From Clostridiaceae bacterium M8S5 (GTDB lineage: Bacteria; Bacillota; Clostridia; Tissierellales; MCWD3): DNA of 64,000 bases. The notes under the pieces are model-generated. The model was given only the letters and a program-made list of their open reading frames with translations, was not told where the DNA came from and did not search any database. Position numbers and translations under genes: made by a program. Below, piece by piece: positions 17,186 to 26,250 of this stretch; within the stretch, counting starts at the first letter, position 1, and the number at the start of each line of letters is the position of its first letter. Location: contig CP118523.1 of assembly GCA_029227815.1 (NCBI GenBank), positions 3,596,001 to 3,660,000 of the forward strand. Direction: 5' to 3'.

Positions 17186-17743
17186 ATGAAAGGAAAAGGA
17201 ATATTCAATAAAGTAACCATTTATAAAATATTAGTTGTATTTATTTTTATTTCAACTTTATTGGTTATGAGGGGTTATAATCCTACGTTTATGCATTATA
17301 GTAATGGAGCTAATATACTGGACATGCGCTTTAGCTATGTAACGGATGATGTTTATAATATGTTTCATAGCTTAGAAAATGAAGGAAGACTCCTTTATAT
17401 AAAACTTTTATTTGTTGATTTTTTATTTATTATCAGTTTTATATATGTGCAAAGCAATTTATTAAAATGGATTATGGGCAAATCTATGATAAAAACCAAA
17501 TGGCGATTTTTGCTTTCTCTTTCATATTTACGTGCTTTATTTGATATTGGCGAAAATACACTTATTCTTTTTCTATTGAATAGTTATCCTACTAAATTGC
17601 CAAATCTTGTGAAAGTCTGTAGTTTTGTTACATCATTAAAGTTTATAATATTAGCTTTATGGGTGATAGCCATACCTATCTCTTTTTATGCAAGAAGTCA
17701 TAGAAAGGTAAACAAAACTAAGAATTGGAGTGAAATAATATGA
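17186..17743 (+). CDS. Four-helix membrane protein of unknown function
   Basis: 185 residues with membrane segments near 13-31, 72-92, 108-128 and 145-167. No motif is recognised. AGGAGG precedes the ATG. It overlaps the start of the EFR1 gene by 4 nt (ATGA-type overlap), so the two proteins are translationally coupled and presumably work together, under the divergent TetR. A role as membrane partner for an electron-transfer flavoprotein is a guess. Confidence 0.75.
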   Translation: MKGKGIFNKVTIYKILVVFIFISTLLVMRGYNPTFMHYSNGANILDMRFSYVTDDVYNMFHSLENEGRLLYIKLLFVDFLFIISFIYVQSNLLKWIMGKSMIKTKWRFLLSLSYLRALFDIGENTLILFLLNSYPTKLPNLVKVCSFVTSLKFIILALWVIAIPISFYARSHRKVNKTKNWSEII

Positions 17744-18606
17744 AATCAGTTGTTATATACTACTTTTCCGGTACTGGAAATACAGAAATTGTTGCAGACA
17801 TGTTTAAAAATGAGTTCTCAAAAAATAATTATAATATTACTTTAATCCGCATTGAAGATGTTCTAAAAAATAACTTAAAACTTGAACTTGAAAAATTCGA
17901 AATGATTGGTATTGGATCCCCGATTATCGGTTTTGGAGCTCCTTCTATTATTTATGATTTTATACGTATACTTCCAAAAGAAAGTAGTAAAAAAATATTT
18001 ATATTTCGTACAGCTGGAGGGGTTGCACCTATTAACTACAATGCTTCAAAATTAATGATGAGAAAGTTAGCTAAAAAAGGGTATGAAGTTTTTCATGAAA
18101 GAGTATTTTCCATAAGCAGTAATTGGGTTGTTAAATTTGATGACTTGGTTATTAAACAGCTCTATGAAGTTACAAACAAGAAAGTGGGGATAATGTGTAA
18201 TGAATTAATTGATGGGAAAAAAAGAATCTTGAAGACAGGTATAGGTCTCAAAATACTCGCTGAATTTGCAATGCATAGCTTTCCATACTTACTACGTTTA
18301 GTAGGAAAAGATTTGACTATAAATAAATCCTGCTCTAATTGTGGCGTTTGTATTAAAAATTGCCCAGTTAATAATATATATCTAAAGAATGGAAAAATTC
18401 GTTTTAAACTTTCATGTAATAGTTGTATGAGGTGTGTTTATTCGTGTCAGACATCTTCAATTAATTTTAGATTCTTAACTTTTTTTCCTGTTGCTGACGA
18501 CTACAACATAAAGGAAATATTGAACCATCCATATGATACTACTACAACATCAGATAGACCAATTCCATCTTTTTTTGATGATTATGTTAATAGCGATGAG
18601 ATGTAA
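17740..18606 (+). CDS. EFR1-type flavodoxin-ferredoxin fusion protein
   Basis: 288 residues. An N-terminal flavodoxin-like domain (FSGTGNTE phosphate loop, residues about 8-15) is followed near residues 195-245 by a two-cluster [4Fe-4S] ferredoxin with CSNCGVCIKNCP and CNSCMRCVYSCQ. This EFR1 arrangement is common in anaerobic Clostridia and is thought to transfer electrons between FMN and Fe-S clusters; partners are usually unknown. It is coupled to the preceding membrane protein and controlled by the divergent TetR. Confidence 0.9.
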   Translation: MKSVVIYYFSGTGNTEIVADMFKNEFSKNNYNITLIRIEDVLKNNLKLELEKFEMIGIGSPIIGFGAPSIIYDFIRILPKESSKKIFIFRTAGGVAPINYNASKLMMRKLAKKGYEVFHERVFSISSNWVVKFDDLVIKQLYEVTNKKVGIMCNELIDGKKRILKTGIGLKILAEFAMHSFPYLLRLVGKDLTINKSCSNCGVCIKNCPVNNIYLKNGKIRFKLSCNSCMRCVYSCQTSSINFRFLTFFPVADDYNIKEILNHPYDTTTTSDRPIPSFFDDYVNSDEM

Positions 18607-18769
18607 AAGAAACTAATTTATATTATCCATTTCAAATTCATTTAAAATAGAAGGGTATAATTCTGTACAAACTTTTATAAATTTTAGTTAAAATAACAAT
18701 TTCCTCTATTATTTTTTATATTTGTGTGTTATATTAATATTGTAAAAAATGTTAAAAGGAGGAAATTAT

Positions 18770-19282
18770 ATGAGAAACATAAACAGAAAAACATTTACAT
18801 TAGTGGCTGTACTTATAATGACGATTACACTAAGTAGTATTACAGTTTACGCAGCATCATGGCCGATTCTTAAAAGGGGAGATGATAATACCAATGTTAA
18901 ATCTTTGCAGTGTTTTTTAAGATTCTACGGCAATGATGTAGATGGTAAGTTTGGTCGTGATACAGAATCAGCTGTTAAGAGTTTTCAATTAAAGAATGGC
19001 TTACAAGTGGATGGTGATGTTGGTCCAAAAACTTGGTCAAAGTTAATAAGAACTATACAAATTGGTTCAAAAGGTTCTGAGGTAAGAGCATTACAATATC
19101 AACTAAAGTATAAATATAAAAAACTTTTAGGTGTTAGTTATAATTATGAGATTGATGCAGATTTCGGACCAGAAACAAAGAAATATGTTAAGATGTTCCA
19201 ATCTAAAATTGGTCTTGTTGCTGATGGTATTGTTGGTCCAACAACTTGGAAATATCTCTTTGCAACATATCCAAACAATTAG
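18770..19282 (+). CDS. Secreted protein with two peptidoglycan-binding (PG_binding_1) domains
   Basis: 170 residues from the ATG at 18770, with AAAGGAGG 8 nt upstream. A signal peptide (about 1-27, ending VYA) precedes two PG_binding_1 repeats. The first has VDGKFGRDTESAVKSFQ and the second IDADFGPETKKYVKMFQ, each followed by a DGxVGPxTW motif. No catalytic domain is attached, so it probably tethers to cell wall peptidoglycan or works with a separate hydrolase. A strong hairpin terminator follows. Confidence 0.88.
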   Translation: MRNINRKTFTLVAVLIMTITLSSITVYAASWPILKRGDDNTNVKSLQCFLRFYGNDVDGKFGRDTESAVKSFQLKNGLQVDGDVGPKTWSKLIRTIQIGSKGSEVRALQYQLKYKYKKLLGVSYNYEIDADFGPETKKYVKMFQSKIGLVADGIVGPTTWKYLFATYPNN

Positions 19283-19333
19283 ATAAACTAAAATTATTTA
19301 AGCATATTAACCCAAACCATCCATTTTAATACG

Positions 19334-19394
19334 ATACTTCCAAAATAGACAGTCTAATCTAAAATCAGATTATCTATTTGGAAGTATTTTTTTA
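19334..19394 (+). terminator. Long hairpin terminator after PG-binding protein gene
   Basis: ATACTTCCAAAATAGA (from 19334) pairs with TCTATTTGGAAGTAT, with an inner TAATCT/AGATTA stem, then TTTTTTT. It lies 50 nt past the stop. Confidence 0.8.
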
Positions 19395-19426
19395 TAGGAA
19401 TAAACTCTAAATTTTCTCTTTAAATA

Positions 19427-19726
19427 TTAGTTTATCACCTGTTCAATATTGTCTATAATTTTTTTTGCATAATCTGAGACATTCTTTTTCCTAGAAGCTG
19501 ATGTATACGCATTAATTTCTATGTCCTTATTTTTCCACTTGCTTGAATCTGCTGTTAACAATAAAGATACATTACCTTAATCATTATTATATTTAAGAAT
19601 TGATAAATATCTTGTTGTTCTTAAATTACTCCCTATTGTTGTAATCAAGTGATTAATAAACGACATGCTTTCAAACAATACTCGGATGGCGTTTATTTTT
19701 GTAACATATTTTAAAATTGAAGATAT
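19427..19726 (-). pseudogene. Decayed gene with internal stop, unknown family
   Basis: On the minus strand an open frame of 100 codons is broken only by a TAA at 19577-19579. Both halves read as normal globular protein, ending with a KKNVSDYAKKIIDNIEQ helix. There is no ribosome binding site or good start codon for either half, and a TGA lies just upstream, so this is the 3' part of a nonfunctional gene. I do not recognise the family. Confidence 0.5.
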
Positions 19727-19839
19727 TCATCCTATAGCATACTAATAAAGTATTTTGGTTATACTACCACAGAAAAAATGAAGACTTACTATAAACATTT
19801 TGTACATCAGGCTAAGACTTTCCTGGACAGGAGTATATT

Positions 19840-21726
19840 ATGAATAATAAAACTAAATTTAAAAGATTTAATTTTTGTTGTATTAAGCAGATGGCACAAT
19901 CAATGGTACATAATCCAGATGCTCGTCCTAAGATGACAGACTGGTATAATCCAAAACAGCTCATCAAAACTGGTATTAAAGCGGTTTTATCAACTATACT
20001 AGGACAGTACTCCGACCCTAGATTGATAGAAGCATACGGTAAACAAAAGGGATATTTCGACTTTTCTAAAGAATATCTCCAAACTGAAGATGGTGGTTAC
20101 ATAACCGATGAGGAAGGCTTTTATATTAGAGATGAAACGTGTAAACGAGAAGATATTTGGATTGATTATGTCAGTGATTTGGGTGAGGGATTCAATTCAA
20201 CATATACTGTTGCATATTATTTATCCCGTTTAAAGCTAAAATTGGAAGATCCTAAGTCACAAAAAGAATTGGCTACTTTAAGAGGTAATATACTTATTTT
20301 TGGTGGTGATCAGGTATATCCTGTGTCCAGTAGACAAAAATATCTAGAGCGTTTAGTTACTCCTTATCATCTTGCTCTTAGATATACAAATGCTCCACAT
20401 CCCCAAGTCTTTGCCATCCCAGGTAATCATGATTGGTATGATGGGCTTGTTTCGTTTACAAGACTTTTCTGCTCACATAAATGGTTTAATGGTTGGCAAG
20501 CTCCTCAGAAAAAAAGCTATTTCGCTCTAAAGCTTCCCCATAATTGGTGGCTGATAGGTACAGATATACAGCTTCATGCTGACATTGACGGACCTCAAGT
20601 TCAATACTTTAAAGATATTGCTAAAAAAATGAAAGATCTTGATCGCGTCATTTTATGCAATGCTGAGCCCTACTGGATATCTACTAGAAAAGAAAAAAAG
20701 AATAGTATAATCTGCGATGAAAATAATTTAATGTTTTTAGAAAATATCCTACGTAAGCATATACAAATATTTATTGCTGGAGACAAACACCACTACAGAC
20801 GTTTTGAACATATACCTCAGAGATCAGATAAAACTCTAAATCATAGCTTAAAAACTGAAAAAATAACATCTGGTGGAGGTGGAGCTTTTTTGCATCCAAC
20901 TCATAATATGCGTGAAAATTATATAACTGAACACTTTTCTGATGATTGTATAGAGGTAAAAGAACGTAAATTTGAAAGAAAAAAAGATTTTCCCACAGAG
21001 CAAACTTCAAGGGAACTATGCCGAAAAAATATAACGTTCTTATGGAAAAATAAAAAATTTGGTTTAGTAACTGCTTTTATATATTTATTTGTATCATTAT
21101 CGGTATTACAAACAGCACCTATTTATTCTGATGCTATTAATTTTTATGAATTTTCACTATTAGAACTTTCGACGATTACCCATTCTCCTATATCTATCTT
21201 TTGCATTCTAGTTATCATTGGTGGTTTCATTTTATTTGCAGATGGTCATTCTCGTAGGTTTAAATATATTATAGGTGGTCTCCATGGTTTATGTCATATA
21301 TTAGTTGCCTTTGTTATGACCTGCTGTGTTGTTTATCTTGTAAGATTTACATTTAACTTAGGATGGAATTTAATTACTATAATATTCTCAGGATTACTTA
21401 TTTTTATTGGTGGTTGGATCTTTGGCTCAGTTATAATGGGATTATATTTGTATATATCCTTAAATGTCTTTGGCTATCATGGAAACGAAGCTTTCTCTTC
21501 CTTAAAAATAGAAGATTGGAAGAATTTTTTACGTATTCACATAGATAAAAATGGTGACCTAACAATTTATCCGATTGGTATAGAAAAAACCGTGCAACAG
21601 TGGCAATCCACTTCAGATAGTAAATTAACATCCTTACTTGAACCCAACATATCTGATGATGAACAAAAGAAAACAATTCCTAAACTAATTGAATCTCCAA
21701 TTGTTATCCCTTTTCGTAAATCATAA
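19840..21726 (+). CDS. Calcineurin-like metallophosphoesterase fused to a membrane domain
   Basis: 628 residues. The N-terminal ~360 residues carry metallophosphoesterase motifs in order: a D113 segment (VSDLGEG), GGDQVYP (155-161), GNHDW (195-199), GDKHHY (314-319) and a GGGGAFLHPTH loop (345-355) supplying metal and phosphate ligands. The C-terminal part has four or five membrane segments (about 402-545) and a hydrophilic tail. The catalytic domain therefore sits on the membrane, probably cytoplasmic since there is no signal peptide. Substrate is unknown; similar large proteins occur sporadically in bacteria. AGGAG precedes the ATG, and a terminator follows at 21731-21772. Confidence 0.85.
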   Translation: MNNKTKFKRFNFCCIKQMAQSMVHNPDARPKMTDWYNPKQLIKTGIKAVLSTILGQYSDPRLIEAYGKQKGYFDFSKEYLQTEDGGYITDEEGFYIRDETCKREDIWIDYVSDLGEGFNSTYTVAYYLSRLKLKLEDPKSQKELATLRGNILIFGGDQVYPVSSRQKYLERLVTPYHLALRYTNAPHPQVFAIPGNHDWYDGLVSFTRLFCSHKWFNGWQAPQKKSYFALKLPHNWWLIGTDIQLHADIDGPQVQYFKDIAKKMKDLDRVILCNAEPYWISTRKEKKNSIICDENNLMFLENILRKHIQIFIAGDKHHYRRFEHIPQRSDKTLNHSLKTEKITSGGGGAFLHPTHNMRENYITEHFSDDCIEVKERKFERKKDFPTEQTSRELCRKNITFLWKNKKFGLVTAFIYLFVSLSVLQTAPIYSDAINFYEFSLLELSTITHSPISIFCILVIIGGFILFADGHSRRFKYIIGGLHGLCHILVAFVMTCCVVYLVRFTFNLGWNLITIIFSGLLIFIGGWIFGSVIMGLYLYISLNVFGYHGNEAFSSLKIEDWKNFLRIHIDKNGDLTIYPIGIEKTVQQWQSTSDSKLTSLLEPNISDDEQKKTIPKLIESPIVIPFRKS

Positions 21727-21730
21727 TATA

Positions 21731-21774
21731 AAAACTCTTTGGTAGATATTATATTAACTACTAAAGAGTTTTCT
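21731..21774. terminator. Intrinsic terminator after metallophosphoesterase
   Basis: A 15-bp stem (21731-21745 with 21758-21772, one G-T wobble) followed by TTTTC. It lies between convergent genes and has A/T runs on both sides, so it can act in both directions. Confidence 0.8.
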
Positions 21775-21824
21775 TATAGCTATACCAGTTATAAAAAATT
21801 GTCAAGATGATACGTATTCAAGTA

Positions 21825-23048
21825 TCATTCAGATACTTCTTTTTTATTATTTCTTGCTCCCATGAACCTCATGACTATTTTTACAAAAAACCTCATTAAT
21901 TTACTATCAAGCTCCTTATGGGCACTTTTTAATTCTTTCCTTATCTGTATATTTTGTGGACAGTGTTTCTCACATTTTCCACATTCTGTACAAAGATCTG
22001 CGCCTGATTTATTTCCACCACCAAATCCGACTACTCGACTAATGTATTGAAATTGCGTTATTCTACTCTTCCCAAAGAAATACTTACTATTATAATCACT
22101 GAAAGCACCTGGTATATCAACTCCAAATGGACAAGGCATACAGTAATTACAACCCGTACAAGGCACTTTCATAAGTTTCTTATATATTTCTTTTACTTCA
22201 TCGATAATCTTAATCTCATCTACAGACATGCTATCAGGTGTTGTCAAATTTGCAACTTTTATATTTTCTTTAATATGTTCGTCAACATTCATTCCACTGA
22301 GAACAACACCAACTTCTTTATGATTCCATATCCACCTTAACCCCCAGAAAGCTGGCGATCTTTTTTCACTGTAATCTGCAAATTTCTCTTTCACCTTATC
22401 AGGAGCTTTTGAAGCTAAATTTCCACCTCTAAGCGGTTCCATTATAACAACACCGATTCCTTTTTCATATGCTTTCTTTAATCCTGCAAGCCCTGCTTGA
22501 TTATACTCATCTAAATAATTAAACTGTATCTGACAAAACTCCCAATCATAATCTTCAAGTATTTTTATAAATTCTTCTGGCCTACCATGAAAAGAAAAGC
22601 CAATGTGTTTTATCTGCCCATTTTTTTTCTTTTCTTTAATAAAATCAATAATACCAAACTTTTTAAGCTTTTGCCAAGATTGTAAACTATCAAGCATATG
22701 CATAAGATAATAGTCAATATAATCAGTGTTAAGTCTCTTAAGCTGAGTATTAAAATATTTTTCAATTTGTATAGGTTTGTTCACTAAGTATGCTGGAAGC
22801 TTATCAGCTATATATATCTTATCTCTAAGATTATATTTATTGATAAATTTGCCTAATATAACTTCACTTTTACCACCATGATATGGATAGGCTGTGTCAT
22901 AATAGTTAACTCCATTTTCAAAAGCATATAGCATTTGTTCTTCAGATTTTTTGATATCTATCCTGCCGTTTTTACTAGGAAAGCGCATACAACCATAACC
23001 TAGAACAGATAGTTTCTCACCACCCTTTACCAGTTTCCTATATTGCAT
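21825..23048 (-). CDS. Aldo/keto reductase with C-terminal [4Fe-4S] ferredoxin domain
   Basis: 407 residues: an AKR TIM barrel (about 1-285; GVNYYDTAYPYHGGKSE with catalytic D and Y, and a later K/H) followed by two Cys clusters, CTGCNYCMPCPFGVDIP and CTECGKCEKHCP. Such Fe-S AKRs are common in anaerobes and are presumed NAD(P)H- or ferredoxin-linked carbonyl reductases. It is the last gene of the ECF S component-DUF1893-AKR operon, 16 nt after the DUF1893 gene. A second protein of this type lies at 41525-42535. Confidence 0.9.
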   Translation of the reverse strand: MQYRKLVKGGEKLSVLGYGCMRFPSKNGRIDIKKSEEQMLYAFENGVNYYDTAYPYHGGKSEVILGKFINKYNLRDKIYIADKLPAYLVNKPIQIEKYFNTQLKRLNTDYIDYYLMHMLDSLQSWQKLKKFGIIDFIKEKKKNGQIKHIGFSFHGRPEEFIKILEDYDWEFCQIQFNYLDEYNQAGLAGLKKAYEKGIGVVIMEPLRGGNLASKAPDKVKEKFADYSEKRSPAFWGLRWIWNHKEVGVVLSGMNVDEHIKENIKVANLTTPDSMSVDEIKIIDEVKEIYKKLMKVPCTGCNYCMPCPFGVDIPGAFSDYNSKYFFGKSRITQFQYISRVVGFGGGNKSGADLCTECGKCEKHCPQNIQIRKELKSAHKELDSKLMRFFVKIVMRFMGARNNKKEVSE

Positions 23049-23064
23049 ATGATTACCTCCTTTA

Positions 23065-23496
23065 TTATTTAACTAAGCTTTTTAATGTCATATCTATAAC
23101 ATCATATCCGTTCTTTGCATTATCTATCTCTGATACCGCAGTTTCAATGGGACATCTACCATCACCTGCTCTATTAATTATATATGGCACGATCTTTATA
23201 TAATGAGTATTTATTCTATGCGCATTTGCATACTCCAGTGCTATTTGACTGATTATTGGTGTATTTATTTCTTTTGCTCCAATCAAATCAGCAAGCATAA
23301 CTGCACCTTTACCCATAATCCTATCAACTACTATTATCGGCTTATTAGAACAACCAAACTGTTCATAATAATCTTTTAATGGTTTTACACCTTTTGCTTG
23401 TGAACTATAGATTATTTTATCTTCCAATAACACAAAACATGTTTTTTTAGGATACTTATTTAGTAGTTCTAGCTGCTGTGATACGATTATCGACAT
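23065..23496 (-). CDS. DUF1893-family protein
   Basis: 143 residues with the DUF1893 pattern: a CFVLLEDKIIYSS strand, a GVKPL turn, VVDRIMGKGAVMLADLIGAKEI, an ISQIALEYA helix and a late NRAGDGRCPIE motif containing the conserved Cys. Family members are cytosolic, often next to ECF transporter or Fe-S genes, and without a known reaction. AAGGAGG precedes the ATG. Its start overlaps the ECF S-component gene by 41 nt, a longer overlap than usual, implying tight translational coupling. Confidence 0.85.
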   Translation of the reverse strand: MSIIVSQQLELLNKYPKKTCFVLLEDKIIYSSQAKGVKPLKDYYEQFGCSNKPIIVVDRIMGKGAVMLADLIGAKEINTPIISQIALEYANAHRINTHYIKIVPYIINRAGDGRCPIETAVSEIDNAKNGYDVIDMTLKSLVK

Positions 23497-23995
23497 ACAG
23501 ATTCCTCCTTAAAGTATTAACTAATACTGGTATTATAATAAGCTGAATTAATATTCCAGGTACACCTGTACTATAAACGGCTAGTGTTCCAAATATAATG
23601 GGAAGCTTTATCTTGATTAACTGAATGGTAATTTGCATTAATGCTAATGATACCAATCTCCCTGAAATCATTGCACAAATTAGTGCAATATAAGGGCTAA
23701 ATTTTCTCGTATATCCTAAGTATCCAGCTACTAATCCGTATACGCCCAGTTCAAAGAACATAAAGATTGCCATTAGTAAGGCAGGCATTCCTAGCGCAAA
23801 ACCCATTGATACTGATACAGTTCCTATAACTACTCCCGAAATTGGACCCAGTATAATTGCACCTATTAAAACTGGAATATGCATTGGTAATAATATAGCC
23901 CCTATACTAGGTCCTCCTATCAAATGAAAAATCTGTGGTAATATTATCCCTAAAGCTATAAAGAACGCTGTATATGTCAATCTTATTGTTTTCAT
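23456..23995 (-). CDS. ECF-type transporter S component, unknown substrate
   Basis: 179 residues with six membrane segments and the S-component plan: a short N-terminus, an FIALGIILPQIFHLIGG first helix-loop, and a central ALxMAxxxFxELGVYG helix resembling the EcfT-interaction surface. It would bind a vitamin-like substrate and share an energising ECF module encoded elsewhere. No riboswitch is visible; instead the operon is under TetR-type operators, so the substrate cannot be deduced from the leader. GGAG is 6 nt from the ATG at 23995; a TTG two codons earlier is possible. Confidence 0.82.
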   Translation of the reverse strand: MKTIRLTYTAFFIALGIILPQIFHLIGGPSIGAILLPMHIPVLIGAIILGPISGVVIGTVSVSMGFALGMPALLMAIFMFFELGVYGLVAGYLGYTRKFSPYIALICAMISGRLVSLALMQITIQLIKIKLPIIFGTLAVYSTGVPGILIQLIIIPVLVNTLRRNLYVDNRITAARTTK

Positions 23996-24032
23996 TTTCA
24001 ACTCCTTTCTGTGTGACTATATAATTTAATTT

Positions 24033-24089
24033 TAGTTGACACAGTGTCTATAATTTCATTATATGTTTTAGTTGACACAATGTCAACTA
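24033..24089. promoter_or_regulatory. Divergent promoters and TetR operators of ECF operon and tetR
   Basis: Operator 2 is a near-perfect palindrome TAGTTGACA-CAA-TGTCAACTA (24069-24089). Operator 1 has the same left half TAGTTGACA (24033-24041) and a degenerate right half. The minus promoter is TTGACA (24081-24086)-17-TATAAT (24058-24063), the plus promoter TTGACA (24036-24041)-17-TTATAT (24059-24064). Both -35 boxes lie inside operators and the two -10 boxes share the same bases. Confidence 0.78.
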
Positions 24090-24142
24090 TTTATTGAAAA
24101 TTAGCTGAATATATGTTACTATATTTACACGAGGTGAAAATA

Positions 24143-24778
24143 ATGAAATTTGAACGTGCGAGAACTAATGAACAAATACAAGAAAGAAAAAAAGAAATCC
24201 TAAAAGCCTGTGCAAAGCTTTATGATGAATCAGGTATTGATGGCGTGCATTTCAAAGCAGTAAGTAAAATAACATCTTTCGTAAGATCAACAATTTACAC
24301 ATATTACAAAACAAAAGAAGAAATACTTCTTGATCTTTTACTTGATGATATTAGGACTTGGTCTTTGGATGTCAAAACCATTTTAGAGAAACATGAAACA
24401 TTATCTAGAGAAGATTACTGCCATGAATTAACAAATACATTTCTTAAAAATACTCGTATGCTTCAGTTAATGTCAGTACTTTACTCAATACTAGAGAAAA
24501 ATTGTAGCCTTGAAAAACTAACAGAATTCAAATCTAAATTAATGGGATTAATGGAACCATTATCCTCAAGTATATCTAAATATTTTCCATACGCTGACGA
24601 TGACTCTAAGCAGGTATTTTTTTATAATTTGTCATGCTTCGTTTCTGGTTTGTACCCAGCAACAAATTTAACTGAAAAACAAAAGAAAGCAATTAAGAAC
24701 TCAGGCATTGAATATCCTATTTTAAATTTTGGAGATATGTGTTACAACGGATTATTGGCATTATCATCTTTATTATAG
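24143..24778 (+). CDS. TetR-family repressor of the ECF-DUF1893-AKR operon
   Basis: 211 residues from the ATG at 24143 (GAGGTG 8 nt upstream). The N-terminal HTH (about 12-60; SKITSFVRSTIYTYYKTKEEILLDLL) is clear, and the rest is helical. The divergent layout and the operators in both promoters point to control of the ECF operon and of itself. The effector would plausibly be the transported compound or a product of the reductase. Confidence 0.88.
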   Translation: MKFERARTNEQIQERKKEILKACAKLYDESGIDGVHFKAVSKITSFVRSTIYTYYKTKEEILLDLLLDDIRTWSLDVKTILEKHETLSREDYCHELTNTFLKNTRMLQLMSVLYSILEKNCSLEKLTEFKSKLMGLMEPLSSSISKYFPYADDDSKQVFFYNLSCFVSGLYPATNLTEKQKKAIKNSGIEYPILNFGDMCYNGLLALSSLL

Positions 24779-25131
24779 TTACATGTTACTACAAAGGTTA
24801 ATTTACAACAAGAAAAATAGTTATGGTAAATATGCGCAGGATAGTAATTCATACCATATTAAATAGTACGATAAGCAACTAGAATTAATGAGTAGTTGTT
24901 GTTTAGGACATGTTTACGCATCGCCAATAATAAACAAATTATTAAATGAAATAAGCTAATTTTGATTTACAGTGTTCAACTGTAAAAAGACAAGATTTGA
25001 TCGGTATATCAAATCCTGCCTTTGTTAGAATAACCCAAAATTAATTACCAAATTTTTATAACATTTTACAAAGTAACTTCTATTTCTTTTACGTACATTA
25101 ATCCACGCCTCTTATAATGCATTATCATAGA
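24779..25131. other. Intergenic region with a small hairpin and possible gene debris
   Basis: About 350 nt. GATTTGAT (24994-25001) and ATCAAATC (25008-25015) form a hairpin followed on the minus strand by a T-rich tract. A 23-codon open frame at 24888-24959 reads like protein but has no ribosome binding site, so I treat it as debris rather than a gene. Confidence 0.45.
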
Positions 25132-25740
25132 TTATTTAGCTATAAATTCAACCATATAATTATATCCAAGATCAACATAAGCTGTCTTTTTAAACCCATT
25201 TAATTTAGCAATTTCCTCAAGTTCTTCTGGAGAATGACGCAACTGCTTCGGTGGCCCAAAAGGTAAATCTTCCTTTTTACATTCTATAATCACCAAACGT
25301 CCCTGAATCTTTAGAATACGATTAATTTCTCTAAATATCTTCTCTCCTACTTTATCTATATCAAGTGTATGAAGTACTGTAGCGATAAAACATACATCAA
25401 TACTTTTATTGTTTATAGGTAATGGCTTCTTTATATCTGAAACAATTGTCTTAATATTTGTGAAACCTTTTAATACAGACTCTTCTTTAATAGAATTTAA
25501 TGAATCTTCCCATATATCAAGAGCATATACCTTTCCAGAATCCCCAACAATTTTTGATGCATACATAGAATAATCTCCTGCCCCACATCCTAAATCTAAA
25601 AATATGTCTCCCTCTCTAAGATTAAGTTTATTAAACACCAGTTCAGGATCATGCATATTGAAACTACTAGGTCCTTTTCTATTACTATTTTTTTTGTAAT
25701 GTCCAAAATGTTCTTTGTTACATTTTTTACCATAGTTCAT
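25132..25740 (-). CDS. Class I SAM-dependent methyltransferase
   Basis: 202 residues with the SAM-binding glycine motif LDLGCGAGDYS (about 47-57), an acidic motif II (ALDIWE), and the post-motif segments of UbiE/Methyltransf_11-type enzymes. The substrate is unknown. It follows the Fur-family gene by only 3 nt with GAGAGG before the ATG, so the two are co-transcribed. That linkage suggests a metal- or peroxide-responsive function, for example metalloid or thiol methylation, but this is inference. Confidence 0.88.
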   Translation of the reverse strand: MNYGKKCNKEHFGHYKKNSNRKGPSSFNMHDPELVFNKLNLREGDIFLDLGCGAGDYSMYASKIVGDSGKVYALDIWEDSLNSIKEESVLKGFTNIKTIVSDIKKPLPINNKSIDVCFIATVLHTLDIDKVGEKIFREINRILKIQGRLVIIECKKEDLPFGPPKQLRHSPEELEEIAKLNGFKKTAYVDLGYNYMVEFIAK

Positions 25741-25743
25741 GTT

Positions 25744-26199
25744 TTATCCTCTCACTTTCATTTTATTAGCACATTTTTTACATATCCCAAATATTTGAAC
25801 CTCATGATTCCTTATGATGAATCCTGTTTCAGATATAATGTCCTCTTCAAAAATCTCTATAAAATCTTCATGAATATCAGTAATAACCCCGCAAATATCG
25901 CAAATTAGATGGTAATGCCTCTTTTTTTTATCAAGAGTTGCTATATGATATCTTTTGCACCCATCTCCAAAAGAAACATGTTGTATAATCCCAATTTTCT
26001 CAAATAAATCAAGAGTTCTATAAATAGTTGCAAATCCAATATCAGAAATTATTTTTCTTACTTCTTCATATATTTCTTCAGCACTTAAATGCTTTTCTTG
26101 ATTTATTAAAATAATTTCTAAAATGGTCCTTCGTTGTAATGTAAACTTATAGCCTCTCATTTGAAAAATGCTATTAATTTTATTAGTATTTGCTATCAT
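25744..26199 (-). CDS. Fur-family metalloregulator (Fur/PerR-like)
   Basis: 151 residues: a winged-helix domain (about 10-85; GFATIYRTLDLFEKIGII) and a dimerisation domain with HYHLICDICG and CKKCA, the two CxxC pairs of the structural zinc site. The metal-sensing His/Asp residues do not let me separate Fur from PerR or Zur by eye. GGAGGTG selects the ATG at 26199. A Fur-box-like palindrome lies 52 nt upstream, between this gene and the divergent Crp-family gene, indicating autoregulation and possible control of that gene. Confidence 0.88.
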   Translation of the reverse strand: MIANTNKINSIFQMRGYKFTLQRRTILEIILINQEKHLSAEEIYEEVRKIISDIGFATIYRTLDLFEKIGIIQHVSFGDGCKRYHIATLDKKKRHYHLICDICGVITDIHEDFIEIFEEDIISETGFIIRNHEVQIFGICKKCANKMKVRG

Positions 26200-26250
26200 A
26201 TATATCACCTCCAAAATGTGCAAATATCTATCTTTAAGTATGTCTTATAT

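Noticed and set aside
24888..24959. 23-codon frame downstream of tetR
   Set aside because: No ribosome binding site and no conserved context; treated as debris in the intergenic entry.
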